Assembly (NCBI RefSeq): GCF_017830045.1
Contig: NZ_JAEDXU010000004.1
Coordinates: forward strand, 124,001-188,000
Direction of reading: 5' to 3'
Source of the DNA: Enterococcus larvae
GTDB taxonomy: Bacteria; Bacillota; Bacilli; Lactobacillales; Enterococcaceae
Length of the DNA: 64,000 bases
Shown: piece by piece, positions 56,753 through 64,000 of the stretch
How positions within the stretch are numbered: the stretch's first letter is position 1
Layout: each line of letters begins with the position of its first letter
Program-made: the position numbers and the translations under genes
Notes under the pieces: model-generated
Database searches by the model: none
Told to the model about the DNA's origin: nothing
The model's input: the letters and a program-made list of their open reading frames with translations, nothing else

Positions 56753-57514
56753 TCAAAATCCAGCTAGCGTATGAAATGGAAAGAAGCGGAATTCTACAAC
56801 ACCGATAATAGCTTTCTTATCAACAAAACCAAAATATCGACTATCTGTCGCATACTGACGATTATCACCTAAAACAAAATAGTTATTTTCCGGCACACTA
56901 TTTTCACCCGTCAATTGGGTCAAGGTAAAATCTTCCGTTGCCTTCATACCACCTTGTCGAGCAAGGGATACAGCATTTTCCAAATATCGTTCCAGCTTCT
57001 CTTCTTCATTCACATAGAGCTGATCATCCTTATAATAAAGCCGATCTCCCGGAACACCAATCACACGCCGAACCAACACGTCGCCCTTGCTATCCTTAAA
57101 CGCAATTAAATCAAAGGAAGAAGGCGACTTCATTCGATTGATGAACAAGCGGTCACCATCATTCAACTGCTCCGTCATGGAATACCCCTCCAGCTTGATT
57201 GTTGTAAATGTCACCTTGGACAAAACAAATACAACCAAAAGGAAAATGAACACCGTGATTCCGATTTCTATAAGAATGATTTTAGGGGATTGTTTTTTCC
57301 TTCGCACACCTTGTTTTCCGGGTTTCTTTTTTCTTTTACGCTTTACAGGAGTCATTCGGTGCTTTTTAATCGGTGCTTTTTTGGTGTTCTCAGATCGTTT
57401 ACGTCCTCTTGCAACAGTCTTCTTCGTCTTCGAAGATGCATTCTTTTTTTTCTTTATTCCCTCAACGGGCTTTCTTTTCTTTTTTACAGTCTTTTTCTCA
57501 TGGGGCTGTGTCAT
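56753..57514 (-). CDS. Signal peptidase I paralog with Arg at the catalytic Lys position
   Basis: 253 residues. About 80 residues of very basic cytoplasmic tail precede a membrane helix (IEIGITVFIFLLVVFVLSKV). Ser is present in LEGYSMTEQ, and GDNRQYATDSRYFGF is normal, but the motif that should read VKRVIG is VRRVIGVPGD (codon CGG), replacing the general-base Lys. The enzyme may be inactive, use another base, or act as a chaperone, as suggested for degenerate signal peptidases in streptococcal pilus loci. It lies 16 nt after the unknown membrane-protein gene. Confidence 0.88.
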   Translation of the reverse strand: MTQPHEKKTVKKKRKPVEGIKKKKNASSKTKKTVARGRKRSENTKKAPIKKHRMTPVKRKRKKKPGKQGVRRKKQSPKIILIEIGITVFIFLLVVFVLSKVTFTTIKLEGYSMTEQLNDGDRLFINRMKSPSSFDLIAFKDSKGDVLVRRVIGVPGDRLYYKDDQLYVNEEEKLERYLENAVSLARQGGMKATEDFTLTQLTGENSVPENNYFVLGDNRQYATDSRYFGFVDKKAIIGVVEFRFFPFHTLAGF

Positions 57515-57530
57515 CTTCTACACCCCACTT

Positions 57531-58208
57531 CTATTTTTTCTGCAGCAAGGCTTGCTCATTGACTTCAAATTCCTCGATGATTTTCTGCTGCTGCTCCTTC
57601 ACACTTTGGATATCACTCATATAAATCTCTATGTTTTCTGTGTCTTGAAGGCTTTGAACCGTTTGCGCATTCAAGTTGATAGCCAAATCAAGATTTTTCT
57701 TAAAATACTTATTCAGCAGCAAGCGATAGTCAGCAGACATACCGCCATACGGCGTTTCTGAAGCTGCCGAAGCCAGCTGTGATGAAAGCTCCTGTAGATT
57801 TTTTACTGTTTTCTCCGGACTCGCTCCACCCTTCAAATTCTCAAACTGCTGCTGGGCTTCATCCAACAAATAGTAGCATTTGGAAATCGCCGCAGCATTC
57901 GGAGAGCTTAAATTCGTCAGCTGATAATGTCTGGCATAAAAACCGCTTCCACCTAGTAATAGTCCTAGTAAAAAGACGACTATCGCCGTTCGATAATGAC
58001 TCTTCCTCTGTTTATTCAACGTATGACATGCACGTTTCCAGCGCTTTCTCTTGTTCTTCATTTTCGGACGTCTGCGGGTCATTTGTTTCAACTGGCTACC
58101 TGATTTAAGTCCCAAAACAACAGACAAAACAGTAAATAACAGTAGGAGAACGCCGAAAGATAATAACCCTACAAAAGTCATATCCAGCATACTCATATTC
58201 AAATTCAT
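57531..58208 (-). CDS. Unknown membrane protein in the WxL operon
   Basis: 225 residues: an N-terminal helix (FVGLLSFGVLLLLFTVLSVVLG), a basic loop (RRRPKMKNKRKRWKRAC), a second helix (VVFLLGLLLGGSGFYA), then ~130 extracytoplasmic residues that are helical and Gln/Glu/Asn-rich, with a likely coiled coil at the end (VKEQQQKIIEEFEVNEQALLQKK). I do not recognise it. Its location between the WxL-interacting protein and the signal peptidases suggests a scaffold for WxL protein export or assembly. Confidence 0.75.
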   Translation of the reverse strand: MNLNMSMLDMTFVGLLSFGVLLLLFTVLSVVLGLKSGSQLKQMTRRRPKMKNKRKRWKRACHTLNKQRKSHYRTAIVVFLLGLLLGGSGFYARHYQLTNLSSPNAAAISKCYYLLDEAQQQFENLKGGASPEKTVKNLQELSSQLASAASETPYGGMSADYRLLLNKYFKKNLDLAINLNAQTVQSLQDTENIEIYMSDIQSVKEQQQKIIEEFEVNEQALLQKK

Positions 58209-58245
58209 TTCATTTCCTCCTGTTTTGACTTTTCAAAACAATCGA

Positions 58246-59325
58246 TTATTTTTTCTTTGAGGGTCTATTTTTTCTCTTGTTCTTCTTGCTGTTTTCTCTT
58301 ACTTTTTTCACAGCAAAGAAAATCGAAACTAACAATAAGAAGGCGATTCCGGCAAGCAACGCAATCAGCTTCCAGTCGATCCCTTTTTCCTGAACTAAAG
58401 AAACATCCTGTCCATTGAACTTATCCGCATCTTCATCCGTTATCGTAAATTCTCGGGTCCATTCCCATCTTCGATTCCCAGAGGTTACAATAATATGAGC
58501 TTTATAATCACCCGGAACCATCCGCTCTCCATTCATCGTGACAGGAAAGTCAATCAGAGAATTGGGCGCCATACGCATCCCCGCACTTTTCGTATCATAA
58601 AGCACTTCCTCAGAATCCTTTGGTGATATCTGCACATCAACAGTCATATCATTCAAGTATTCAGCTTCTATATTGGAAAAATTGATATACACCGCATTCC
58701 GATAATTAGACAGACCTGGATAAACATCATTTAATTCCAACTCAGGTAAAACGGGCGTTTCACTTTCTCGTAAAATCATGCCGACTAGATACGCAAATTC
58801 GTTGACGACACCACCTTGTGCCCCATCTCTCTTAATCACCTGCTTCAGCTTGATACCACCAGCAATCAATCCATCATAGTGAGTTTCAGGCATAGCGATC
58901 GTCACATCCAGCATTGTCTTAGATTTTGGGGCCAGCGTTACTCGCTCCTGCGCTTTGACCAAATCAGTGAACTTGAACTTCAACGACTTATCATCTTGTA
59001 TATCTGAAGGGCCATATTCAATGACACCATTCCGATTTGTTTTCGCCCCATTGAGGGATACCTCGATTTGCATTTCATGATCCGAGGCGTTTTCCAGCTC
59101 GATTTGAAGCGTCTGCTGCTGTCCCGGCGTCATCATCAAGTCAAAATAACTGACTTCCGGATCATACTGATTTTCCGGCAGGATCACCCGATAGTTAAAC
59201 TCTCCATAGGCATCTGCGCCGTTTTCAGTAGTTGCTTCTTCTGCATATGTAGGGATACCAGCCATAAAAAATAGAACTATGTACAGAAGAAAAAAGGGAA
59301 TGATTTTCTTTTCTTTATTTACCAT
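58246..59325 (-). CDS. WxL-interacting protein (DUF916 + DUF3324)
   Basis: The 359-residue protein has a signal peptide (GIPTYAE), a DUF916 domain (~40-160; FNYRVILPENQYDPEVSYFDL, LAPKSKTMLDVTI), a DUF3324 domain (~165-310; GGIKLKQVIKRD, NAVYINFSNIEAEYLNDMTVDVQI), a C-terminal helix and a basic tail (KKNKRKNRPSKKK). In WxL loci these membrane-anchored proteins bind peptidoglycan and the WxL proteins. It is 104 nt downstream of a WxL gene. Confidence 0.95.
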   Translation of the reverse strand: MVNKEKKIIPFFLLYIVLFFMAGIPTYAEEATTENGADAYGEFNYRVILPENQYDPEVSYFDLMMTPGQQQTLQIELENASDHEMQIEVSLNGAKTNRNGVIEYGPSDIQDDKSLKFKFTDLVKAQERVTLAPKSKTMLDVTIAMPETHYDGLIAGGIKLKQVIKRDGAQGGVVNEFAYLVGMILRESETPVLPELELNDVYPGLSNYRNAVYINFSNIEAEYLNDMTVDVQISPKDSEEVLYDTKSAGMRMAPNSLIDFPVTMNGERMVPGDYKAHIIVTSGNRRWEWTREFTITDEDADKFNGQDVSLVQEKGIDWKLIALLAGIAFLLLVSIFFAVKKVRENSKKNKRKNRPSKKK

Positions 59326-59428
59326 TATTCTTACCTCTTTCAGTTAAAACAGAAAGAACTCTACCGATTTGTATAAAACCGGTAGATTCTTCTGCTTCAC
59401 ATAAATTAAAATTTAATTCAATTACGGA

Positions 59429-60199
59429 TTAGTTTACTGTTTCCATTGTCCACTCAACTACTGCTTGGTAAGCAGAAGTATAAGCCAACTCATCGCTAGG
59501 AAGGTGGAATTTTACAGATGTATCAGCTGTTGTATCGTCACCGAAACAAAGCTCATAAACACCAATACCTTTTGTTGCTTCAACGTTTGTGTAAGCAAGT
59601 TGCTTCTCAAGTCCGTCAGCGATCGTAATGTTTGTTTCAAACTGTGGTGTTGTCGGATAATGAGCAGGGTTATCAACTGAAGCCAAGTTCAAGTTGTTGT
59701 AAGTGATTGTCGCCCCGTTCAATGTGTGTGTGCCGCCATCAACAGTTCCTGTAAATGGTGAAATCATTTGAACGCTTAATTTGTATTTGTGATCCAATGT
59801 TTGACGATCGTCACGGAATTTAACAAAGTTTGGTGAAGACCACTCGTCTGCTGCATTCGCATTTCCTGTGAATGGTGCAGCGAAGTAATCTTCTGTTACT
59901 GTACCGTTCATGATTTCATGCTGACCAAAGTTCAATGGTGTTACAAAGATAATACCGAAGTCCCCTGGATTTGTTGGTTGTACATCAGTAGGATCGATAT
60001 CTGTTGCTTTAGATCCAGTGCTGTCTGTTGGTTTAGTGATTTGTGTCACATCTGTTTCACGAGAAGAGTCACGAGTAAACTCGATATACGCATTCCCTTG
60101 ATGAGCATGCTCCAATGCATTTGTTGTATTTGGAACAGCTAATGCTACTCCTGCTGCAGCAACTAAAGCTGCACCACATAGTTTGTGTGATAATTTCAT
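59429..60199 (-). CDS. WxL-domain surface protein with degenerate motifs
   Basis: The 256-residue protein has a signal peptide (AVPNTTNALE) and a complete WxL-type beta domain: FGIIFVTPLNFGQHEI, then HKYKLSVQMISPFTG where the first WxL should be, and YQAVVEWTMETVN at the end. The first tryptophan is replaced by Tyr (YKL) and the last motif reads WTM. WxL domains bind peptidoglycan and the DUF916 partner. It has a strong AGGAGG, a 35-nt gap from the previous gene, and codes for the smallest WxL protein here. Confidence 0.9.
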   Translation of the reverse strand: MKLSHKLCGAALVAAAGVALAVPNTTNALEHAHQGNAYIEFTRDSSRETDVTQITKPTDSTGSKATDIDPTDVQPTNPGDFGIIFVTPLNFGQHEIMNGTVTEDYFAAPFTGNANAADEWSSPNFVKFRDDRQTLDHKYKLSVQMISPFTGTVDGGTHTLNGATITYNNLNLASVDNPAHYPTTPQFETNITIADGLEKQLAYTNVEATKGIGVYELCFGDDTTADTSVKFHLPSDELAYTSAYQAVVEWTMETVN

Positions 60200-60234
60200 T
60201 TGTGTTTCCTCCTAAAATATTGTGTGTGTTTTAT

Positions 60235-61044
60235 TTATGGCAACTCGGCTAATATCCAAGTTAACACCGTTGAGTAATTGACCGGGTCTTTTTCTGTCTT
60301 TCCCGGTATAGACAGACGAATCGCACTATTTTCTTGTACCTGCTGATTATTAAAGACAGCATCCAAAACCGGCTCTCCTTCTTTGTCAGCTTTTGGAGTC
60401 AGCGTAGAAATCAATTCTGCCGGATTTTCAGCAGAAGCACCAAAACTGATACTCCATGTACCTGTGCCTCCGCCCGATTCAGCAGTTGCTAGATTGTACG
60501 TTTCGCCTACATGCTCCAACCGGATGATCTCTTTTGAAACCAACGGAGAAGCAACAGTATCCTTATTGACAGAATTTGTCCAAGATTTATCAAACGACAA
60601 AACTGCACCATTCAGAACACTGTTTTTTGTATCAAAATTACTAAATTGACTTTCCTGACGCAGCTGCAAGGTCCATCCTTTTGCAGCTTTTCGATAATCC
60701 GACACCTGCACAAAGTTTCCCCTGGCTGTCGTCTGACCATCTAAAAACAACTGCGCATTGACAGGAAGAGAAACATCCTTATCCGAGATTGCATTGACAT
60801 GAAAATTCAATTGCGGGACAAAATCGATCCGCAGCGGACCGCTTGTACTTGGACTTTCTCCCGGATCAACTGAAACATCCGGATTTTCCGGATCTCGAAT
60901 ATCATCTATTTCTGTATCTGTGTTGGAAAATTCAACTGTTGCCCTATTCTTTGCAGAATTAGATTCAGCTTGCACCTGTTCTGTTCCACATAAGCCAAAC
61001 AAGGCAATAAAAAGGACAGCGGGGATCAAATGTCTATTCTTCAT
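60235..61044 (-). CDS. WxL-domain surface protein
   Basis: 269 residues with a signal peptide (TEQVQAE), a short acidic linker (DPENPDVSVDPGESP) and a WxL domain: LRIDFVPQLNFHVNAIS, the first motif KGWTLQLRQES and the second YSTVLTWILAELP at the C-terminus. Both tryptophans are intact. It starts directly after the stop of the sortase-substrate gene (TGA then ATG), showing translational coupling. Probably peptidoglycan-associated through the WxL domain. Confidence 0.93.
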   Translation of the reverse strand: MKNRHLIPAVLFIALFGLCGTEQVQAESNSAKNRATVEFSNTDTEIDDIRDPENPDVSVDPGESPSTSGPLRIDFVPQLNFHVNAISDKDVSLPVNAQLFLDGQTTARGNFVQVSDYRKAAKGWTLQLRQESQFSNFDTKNSVLNGAVLSFDKSWTNSVNKDTVASPLVSKEIIRLEHVGETYNLATAESGGGTGTWSISFGASAENPAELISTLTPKADKEGEPVLDAVFNNQQVQENSAIRLSIPGKTEKDPVNYSTVLTWILAELP

Positions 61045-61434
61045 TCATCGATTCCCCTTTCCCTGCGTCTCTTTTTCCTTCTTTTTCTTCCAAAACAGGA
61101 ATACCGCAGCAATAACGAGCAAGGCTGCACCGCTGATCGTCAAGCTGTTCTTGACTAGCTCACCGGTAGAAGGATAGCTGCCTGTCGGCTTGGTTGTACC
61201 GCCAGTTGGAGGCAGTGTTGATTGAGACGTACTCTCTGAAGAGCTGCTGCCATCGGAAGAAGAACTGTCAGAAGAGCTGCTGCCACTTGAGCCTTCTTCG
61301 TAAAAACCAACGACTCCATTTGTTTGAACCGCTCCACCATTAGTGGTTGCTTCACTTGTTACAGGAATGACAAAACAAAGAGCAAACCCCAGAATGAAGG
61401 AAGCAATCAAAGAAACAATTTGCATTTTTTTCAT
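61045..61434 (-). CDS. Small sortase substrate with YPSTG sorting motif
   Basis: 129 residues: a signal peptide, a short mature part (NGGAVQTNGVVGFYEEG), a Ser/Asp-rich linker, then GSYPSTGELVKNSL, a hydrophobic helix and KKKKEKETQGKGNR. WxL loci usually have a small LPxTG protein here; in this one the sorting motif reads YPSTG. An LPPTG lies 13 residues upstream and could be used instead, though its distance to the helix is long. No sortase gene is in the window. Confidence 0.85.
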   Translation of the reverse strand: MKKMQIVSLIASFILGFALCFVIPVTSEATTNGGAVQTNGVVGFYEEGSSGSSSSDSSSSDGSSSSESTSQSTLPPTGGTTKPTGSYPSTGELVKNSLTISGAALLVIAAVFLFWKKKKEKETQGKGNR

Positions 61435-61449
61435 GTATCTTCCCCCATC

Positions 61450-64000
61450 CTATGGTGTAGGTGGTATCGGTGTATCTTCTAGGGTAAATTCAAGAATCGC
61501 TTCATATTTACCTAGTTTATTCACTTTTCCACCATCAATATAAAACTTGAAGCCTTCGCCTGTCGTACTCCATCGTGAATTAACGTTATATTCCCCCGCA
61601 CTATCATGTGTATGGGTAAGTATATTCGTCCCATCAATTGTAATGACTTTTTCCTCTGTCCCTGTGTCATAGCGAACAGCATCCTCAAGGATATACCTTG
61701 AATCTGTTTCACCGACCGCTTTCATAGGTGCCAATAGCTTAGCTGTCAACGTCCATGATTTTTGACTCACACGATTATCAGCCACAACCAAGTTTCCAGT
61801 AATCTTAGGATCGATCACCCTTGTCCCTTCGTTCAGCTTAGCTTCTTCGATTTTGAAATCAATGTCCGGCACAGAAGCAATACTCAAGGTACCTGCTACT
61901 GTCAGCAAGGCATTATCTGTTTCAGATATTTTTTCATACTCACCAGTCACACTTTCAGGTCCATCAGCAAAACGAGGCGACTCGCCAAGAGCCGTTGCTG
62001 TATTGTTGATCGAGCCGGAAGCTGTTCCTGCAACAACCGCTTTAAAGGTGATTGTCGCACTTGCTGCACTGTTCAGATCGCCTATATTGACTGTCAATAA
62101 ACGTGTTCCTGCATCGTAGGAGTATTCATTCACATTTGGAGTCCCTGCCGCATGGCTAATAAGGGTTCCGTTGATTGCAACTTCAGCAGTCGCAGGTGTA
62201 AATGTCAGTCCTCTTGGCAGTACGTCTGTAACCACGACACCTTTCCAGGTTGTCGCAACAGAAGTCGGCTTATCGTTTTTAGCAATTAATGTATAGGTAA
62301 GCTCTTCTCCAATATCCGCATCAGTAGTACTTCCGCTATCCGCAACTACTGTTTTGGTCATGATTGGAAGATTCGGCAATACATCTGCCACAATGTACTT
62401 TTTGACACCTTCAAACACAGCATCGTGGTAAGAATAGTTTGTATATGGATTGATGTTGCCTCCGCTTTGATTTGTAGCTGGCGGCTTGATCAATCCTGTT
62501 TGATCATAAAGTATGGGTGTTTCTCCAGCTCCTGATACCACTTGGGCAGCAGCATGCTGAATGACGTTATCGCCTAAATAGACACTTAACTCTTTTGTGT
62601 CAATCAAGTAATCTGTAAGCTGATAAGACCAAGAACCATCAGGAAGAACCGTTGTTGTTCCCAACAAAGTCCCAGAAGCTCGATCACCGGTATCATAATA
62701 GATATAGACAGTCGCTCCTGCTTCAGCTCCTGTTCCGGAAAGAATATTTGCTGCATTGTTCAAATTCTCATCCGTTAATCTGGTCGGCTGCGGCGGCGTT
62801 ACATCAAGAACTGTACGCTGTGGTGTTTGGATGTCGCCCGAATCACTGATATGTACATTCGAACCACCTTCATCTGCCAGCGCGCCACGCCAAGCCGTCA
62901 CTACTTCTATTCGTTGGCCCTTAACTAAAAAGTCCCCATTTGAAGTTGGAATTTTGAAAATCCCTGCACGTGCATCATCGCCATAAACAGATACTGCTCC
63001 TGTTCCGCTCGGATCTTCAACAATAGTTCCAGCAGCTGTAGATGCCGCAACTGAACCTGCTTCAGATACAGAAACTCTCACACCAACCTCGCCTGTATAA
63101 GCTGCACGAATCGGATCGTATTTCCCTTCCGGCACAGTCGCATGTCCCCAGATGTATTTGTCCGCATCTGTCGGAACACGTAATTCATCAATGATGGCTT
63201 TTTGATTGTTTGCTGTCATCCTTGAATAAGCAGGTGCTCCTTCAAAATTTCCAAACTCAACGCCATTCGTTGTAATCCCCGTGCTGAAGTTTACATCCGA
63301 CCACTTACTATTGATCAAGCTCCATGAATCACTTGGGTTTCCATCAAGATTTATTCCGGATTTCCACACCTGTAAATCCGATTGAATCATATTGAATTCA
63401 GAATCACCGGATCCTTCAAAGATATATCCACCGCCAGAACGATCGTTTCGGAAATCGAAGTATTTCGGCTTGTCCATGTTAAAGGTCAGCTTATTCCCAG
63501 AGGCACTGAAAACACCTCTTGCCTGACTTTCAGTTTTACCACGAACGATGAAGTAAGAACCTTCTCCTGCAGTCACATCCAACATTTGTGCGTTACAGTC
63601 AATTGCTGCACCGCTAGTTGTGATGATCGATACATTGGAATGGTCGCCAGTAACGGAAAAACTACTTGTATTTCCAGCAGCTCCATTCCGATATTGAATT
63701 CCTTGATTCCTGGCATTCGCACCTGGGTCCTTTGCTTGTCCATCACCAACGTTATGAAGAATAAAGTCTGAACCACTTTCAATGTTGATCTCATTTGCAT
63801 CTCCATACATCCGAATCCCCGGTGATGCACCACCTTTTTTATCAATGATCACTTCTGAATCATTAGAGGCTTTTATACTGTTTCCTCCACCAACATTGGC
63901 AGTAGAGTTACCATAACGAATCAGTGCGGCGTTACTATTAGAATCTGCACTTTCTCCGCTGATCGTCAATTTAGAATCATTCGATACTTCAATTTTGCTG
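61450..64000 (-). CDS. Large WxL-domain surface protein (5' end outside window)
   Basis: At least 850 residues; the frame is open to the right edge. The visible N-terminal half is a beta-helix-like region with Ser/Asn/Gly repeats (SGDSEFNMIQSDLQVWKSG, NVSIITTSGAAIDCNAQML). The middle (~370-460) has an Ig-like module, followed by a DUF11-type domain (LTYTLIAKNDKPTSVATTWKG, VVVTDVLPRGLTFTPA). The end is a WxL domain with KSWTLTAKLLAPM and, in place of the second WxL, YEAILEFTLEDTPIPPTP. This is the large adhesin expected at the head of a WxL operon. Confidence 0.9.
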   Translation of the reverse strand, partial: SKIEVSNDSKLTISGESADSNSNAALIRYGNSTANVGGGNSIKASNDSEVIIDKKGGASPGIRMYGDANEINIESGSDFILHNVGDGQAKDPGANARNQGIQYRNGAAGNTSSFSVTGDHSNVSIITTSGAAIDCNAQMLDVTAGEGSYFIVRGKTESQARGVFSASGNKLTFNMDKPKYFDFRNDRSGGGYIFEGSGDSEFNMIQSDLQVWKSGINLDGNPSDSWSLINSKWSDVNFSTGITTNGVEFGNFEGAPAYSRMTANNQKAIIDELRVPTDADKYIWGHATVPEGKYDPIRAAYTGEVGVRVSVSEAGSVAASTAAGTIVEDPSGTGAVSVYGDDARAGIFKIPTSNGDFLVKGQRIEVVTAWRGALADEGGSNVHISDSGDIQTPQRTVLDVTPPQPTRLTDENLNNAANILSGTGAEAGATVYIYYDTGDRASGTLLGTTTVLPDGSWSYQLTDYLIDTKELSVYLGDNVIQHAAAQVVSGAGETPILYDQTGLIKPPATNQSGGNINPYTNYSYHDAVFEGVKKYIVADVLPNLPIMTKTVVADSGSTTDADIGEELTYTLIAKNDKPTSVATTWKGVVVTDVLPRGLTFTPATAEVAINGTLISHAAGTPNVNEYSYDAGTRLLTVNIGDLNSAASATITFKAVVAGTASGSINNTATALGESPRFADGPESVTGEYEKISETDNALLTVAGTLSIASVPDIDFKIEEAKLNEGTRVIDPKITGNLVVADNRVSQKSWTLTAKLLAPMKAVGETDSRYILEDAVRYDTGTEEKVITIDGTNILTHTHDSAGEYNVNSRWSTTGEGFKFYIDGGKVNKLGKYEAILEFTLEDTPIPPTP

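Noticed and set aside
57087..57761. 224-codon plus-strand frame opposite the basic tail of the signal peptidase paralog
   Set aside because: Phe/Leu-rich antisense of Lys/Arg codons; the minus-strand gene is well supported.

Overview
The window is chromosomal DNA of a low-GC Gram-positive bacterium, most likely an Enterococcus. The evidence is a CopY-type repressor with a CxCxxxxCxC tail beside copA and copZ, a WxL surface-protein operon with a DUF916/DUF3324 partner, an AA10 chitin-active LPMO like those of enterococci, LPxTG anchors, strong AGGAGG ribosome sites and TTGACA/TATAAT promoters. The species cannot be told from the sequence. Both ends cut genes: a HAD phosphatase on the left and a large WxL protein on the right.

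Layout. 1-3.4 kb: HAD phosphatase, DUF72 protein, acyl-ACP thioesterase and an LPMO under a cre site. 3.5-23.2 kb: an accessory block bounded by two closely related serine recombinases. It holds (a) a minimal class II lanthipeptide operon (precursor with a 12-serine run, LanM, and an exporter with a C39 leader peptidase); (b) a 1000-residue protein of about nine SpaA domains, preceded by an intergenic array of about seven ~59-bp hairpin repeats; (c) an OmpR-type winged-helix regulator; (d) a six-gene operon with a SipW-type (Ser/His/Asp) signal peptidase, three TasA/camelysin-like exported proteins, an LPNTG-anchored protein and a VWA protein. The operon has a ~320-nt leader with two intrinsic terminators. 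I read (b)-(d) as a surface-fibre or biofilm-matrix system.

23.3-46.4 kb is mostly housekeeping or metabolic: PepC, a GntR regulator with a DUF5808 membrane protein, the copper operon copY-copA-(small membrane protein)-copZ, a RibD-like reductase, a MATE pump, a beta-glucoside PTS locus (RpiR, EIIC, phospho-beta-glucosidase), a UvrA-like ATPase opposite a double-MerR regulator, three tandem copies of a secreted LRR family (the last frameshifted), a Tag-like glycosylase, a nitroreductase and a MacB-like ABC pair. 46.5-51.2 kb: two tandem secreted beta-helix-like proteins and a SAM methyltransferase.

51.7-64 kb is one long leftward operon: large WxL protein, small sortase substrate with a YPSTG signal, two more WxL proteins, the DUF916/DUF3324 WxL-interacting protein, an unknown membrane protein, two type I signal peptidases (one with Arg in place of the catalytic Lys), a YfhO-family membrane protein and two lipoproteins. 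Two unrelated surface systems in this window therefore each carry dedicated signal peptidases.

The best candidates for something undescribed are the poly-serine lanthipeptide, the SipW/TasA-like fibre operon with its attenuator leader, and the WxL operon with its aberrant signal peptidase.
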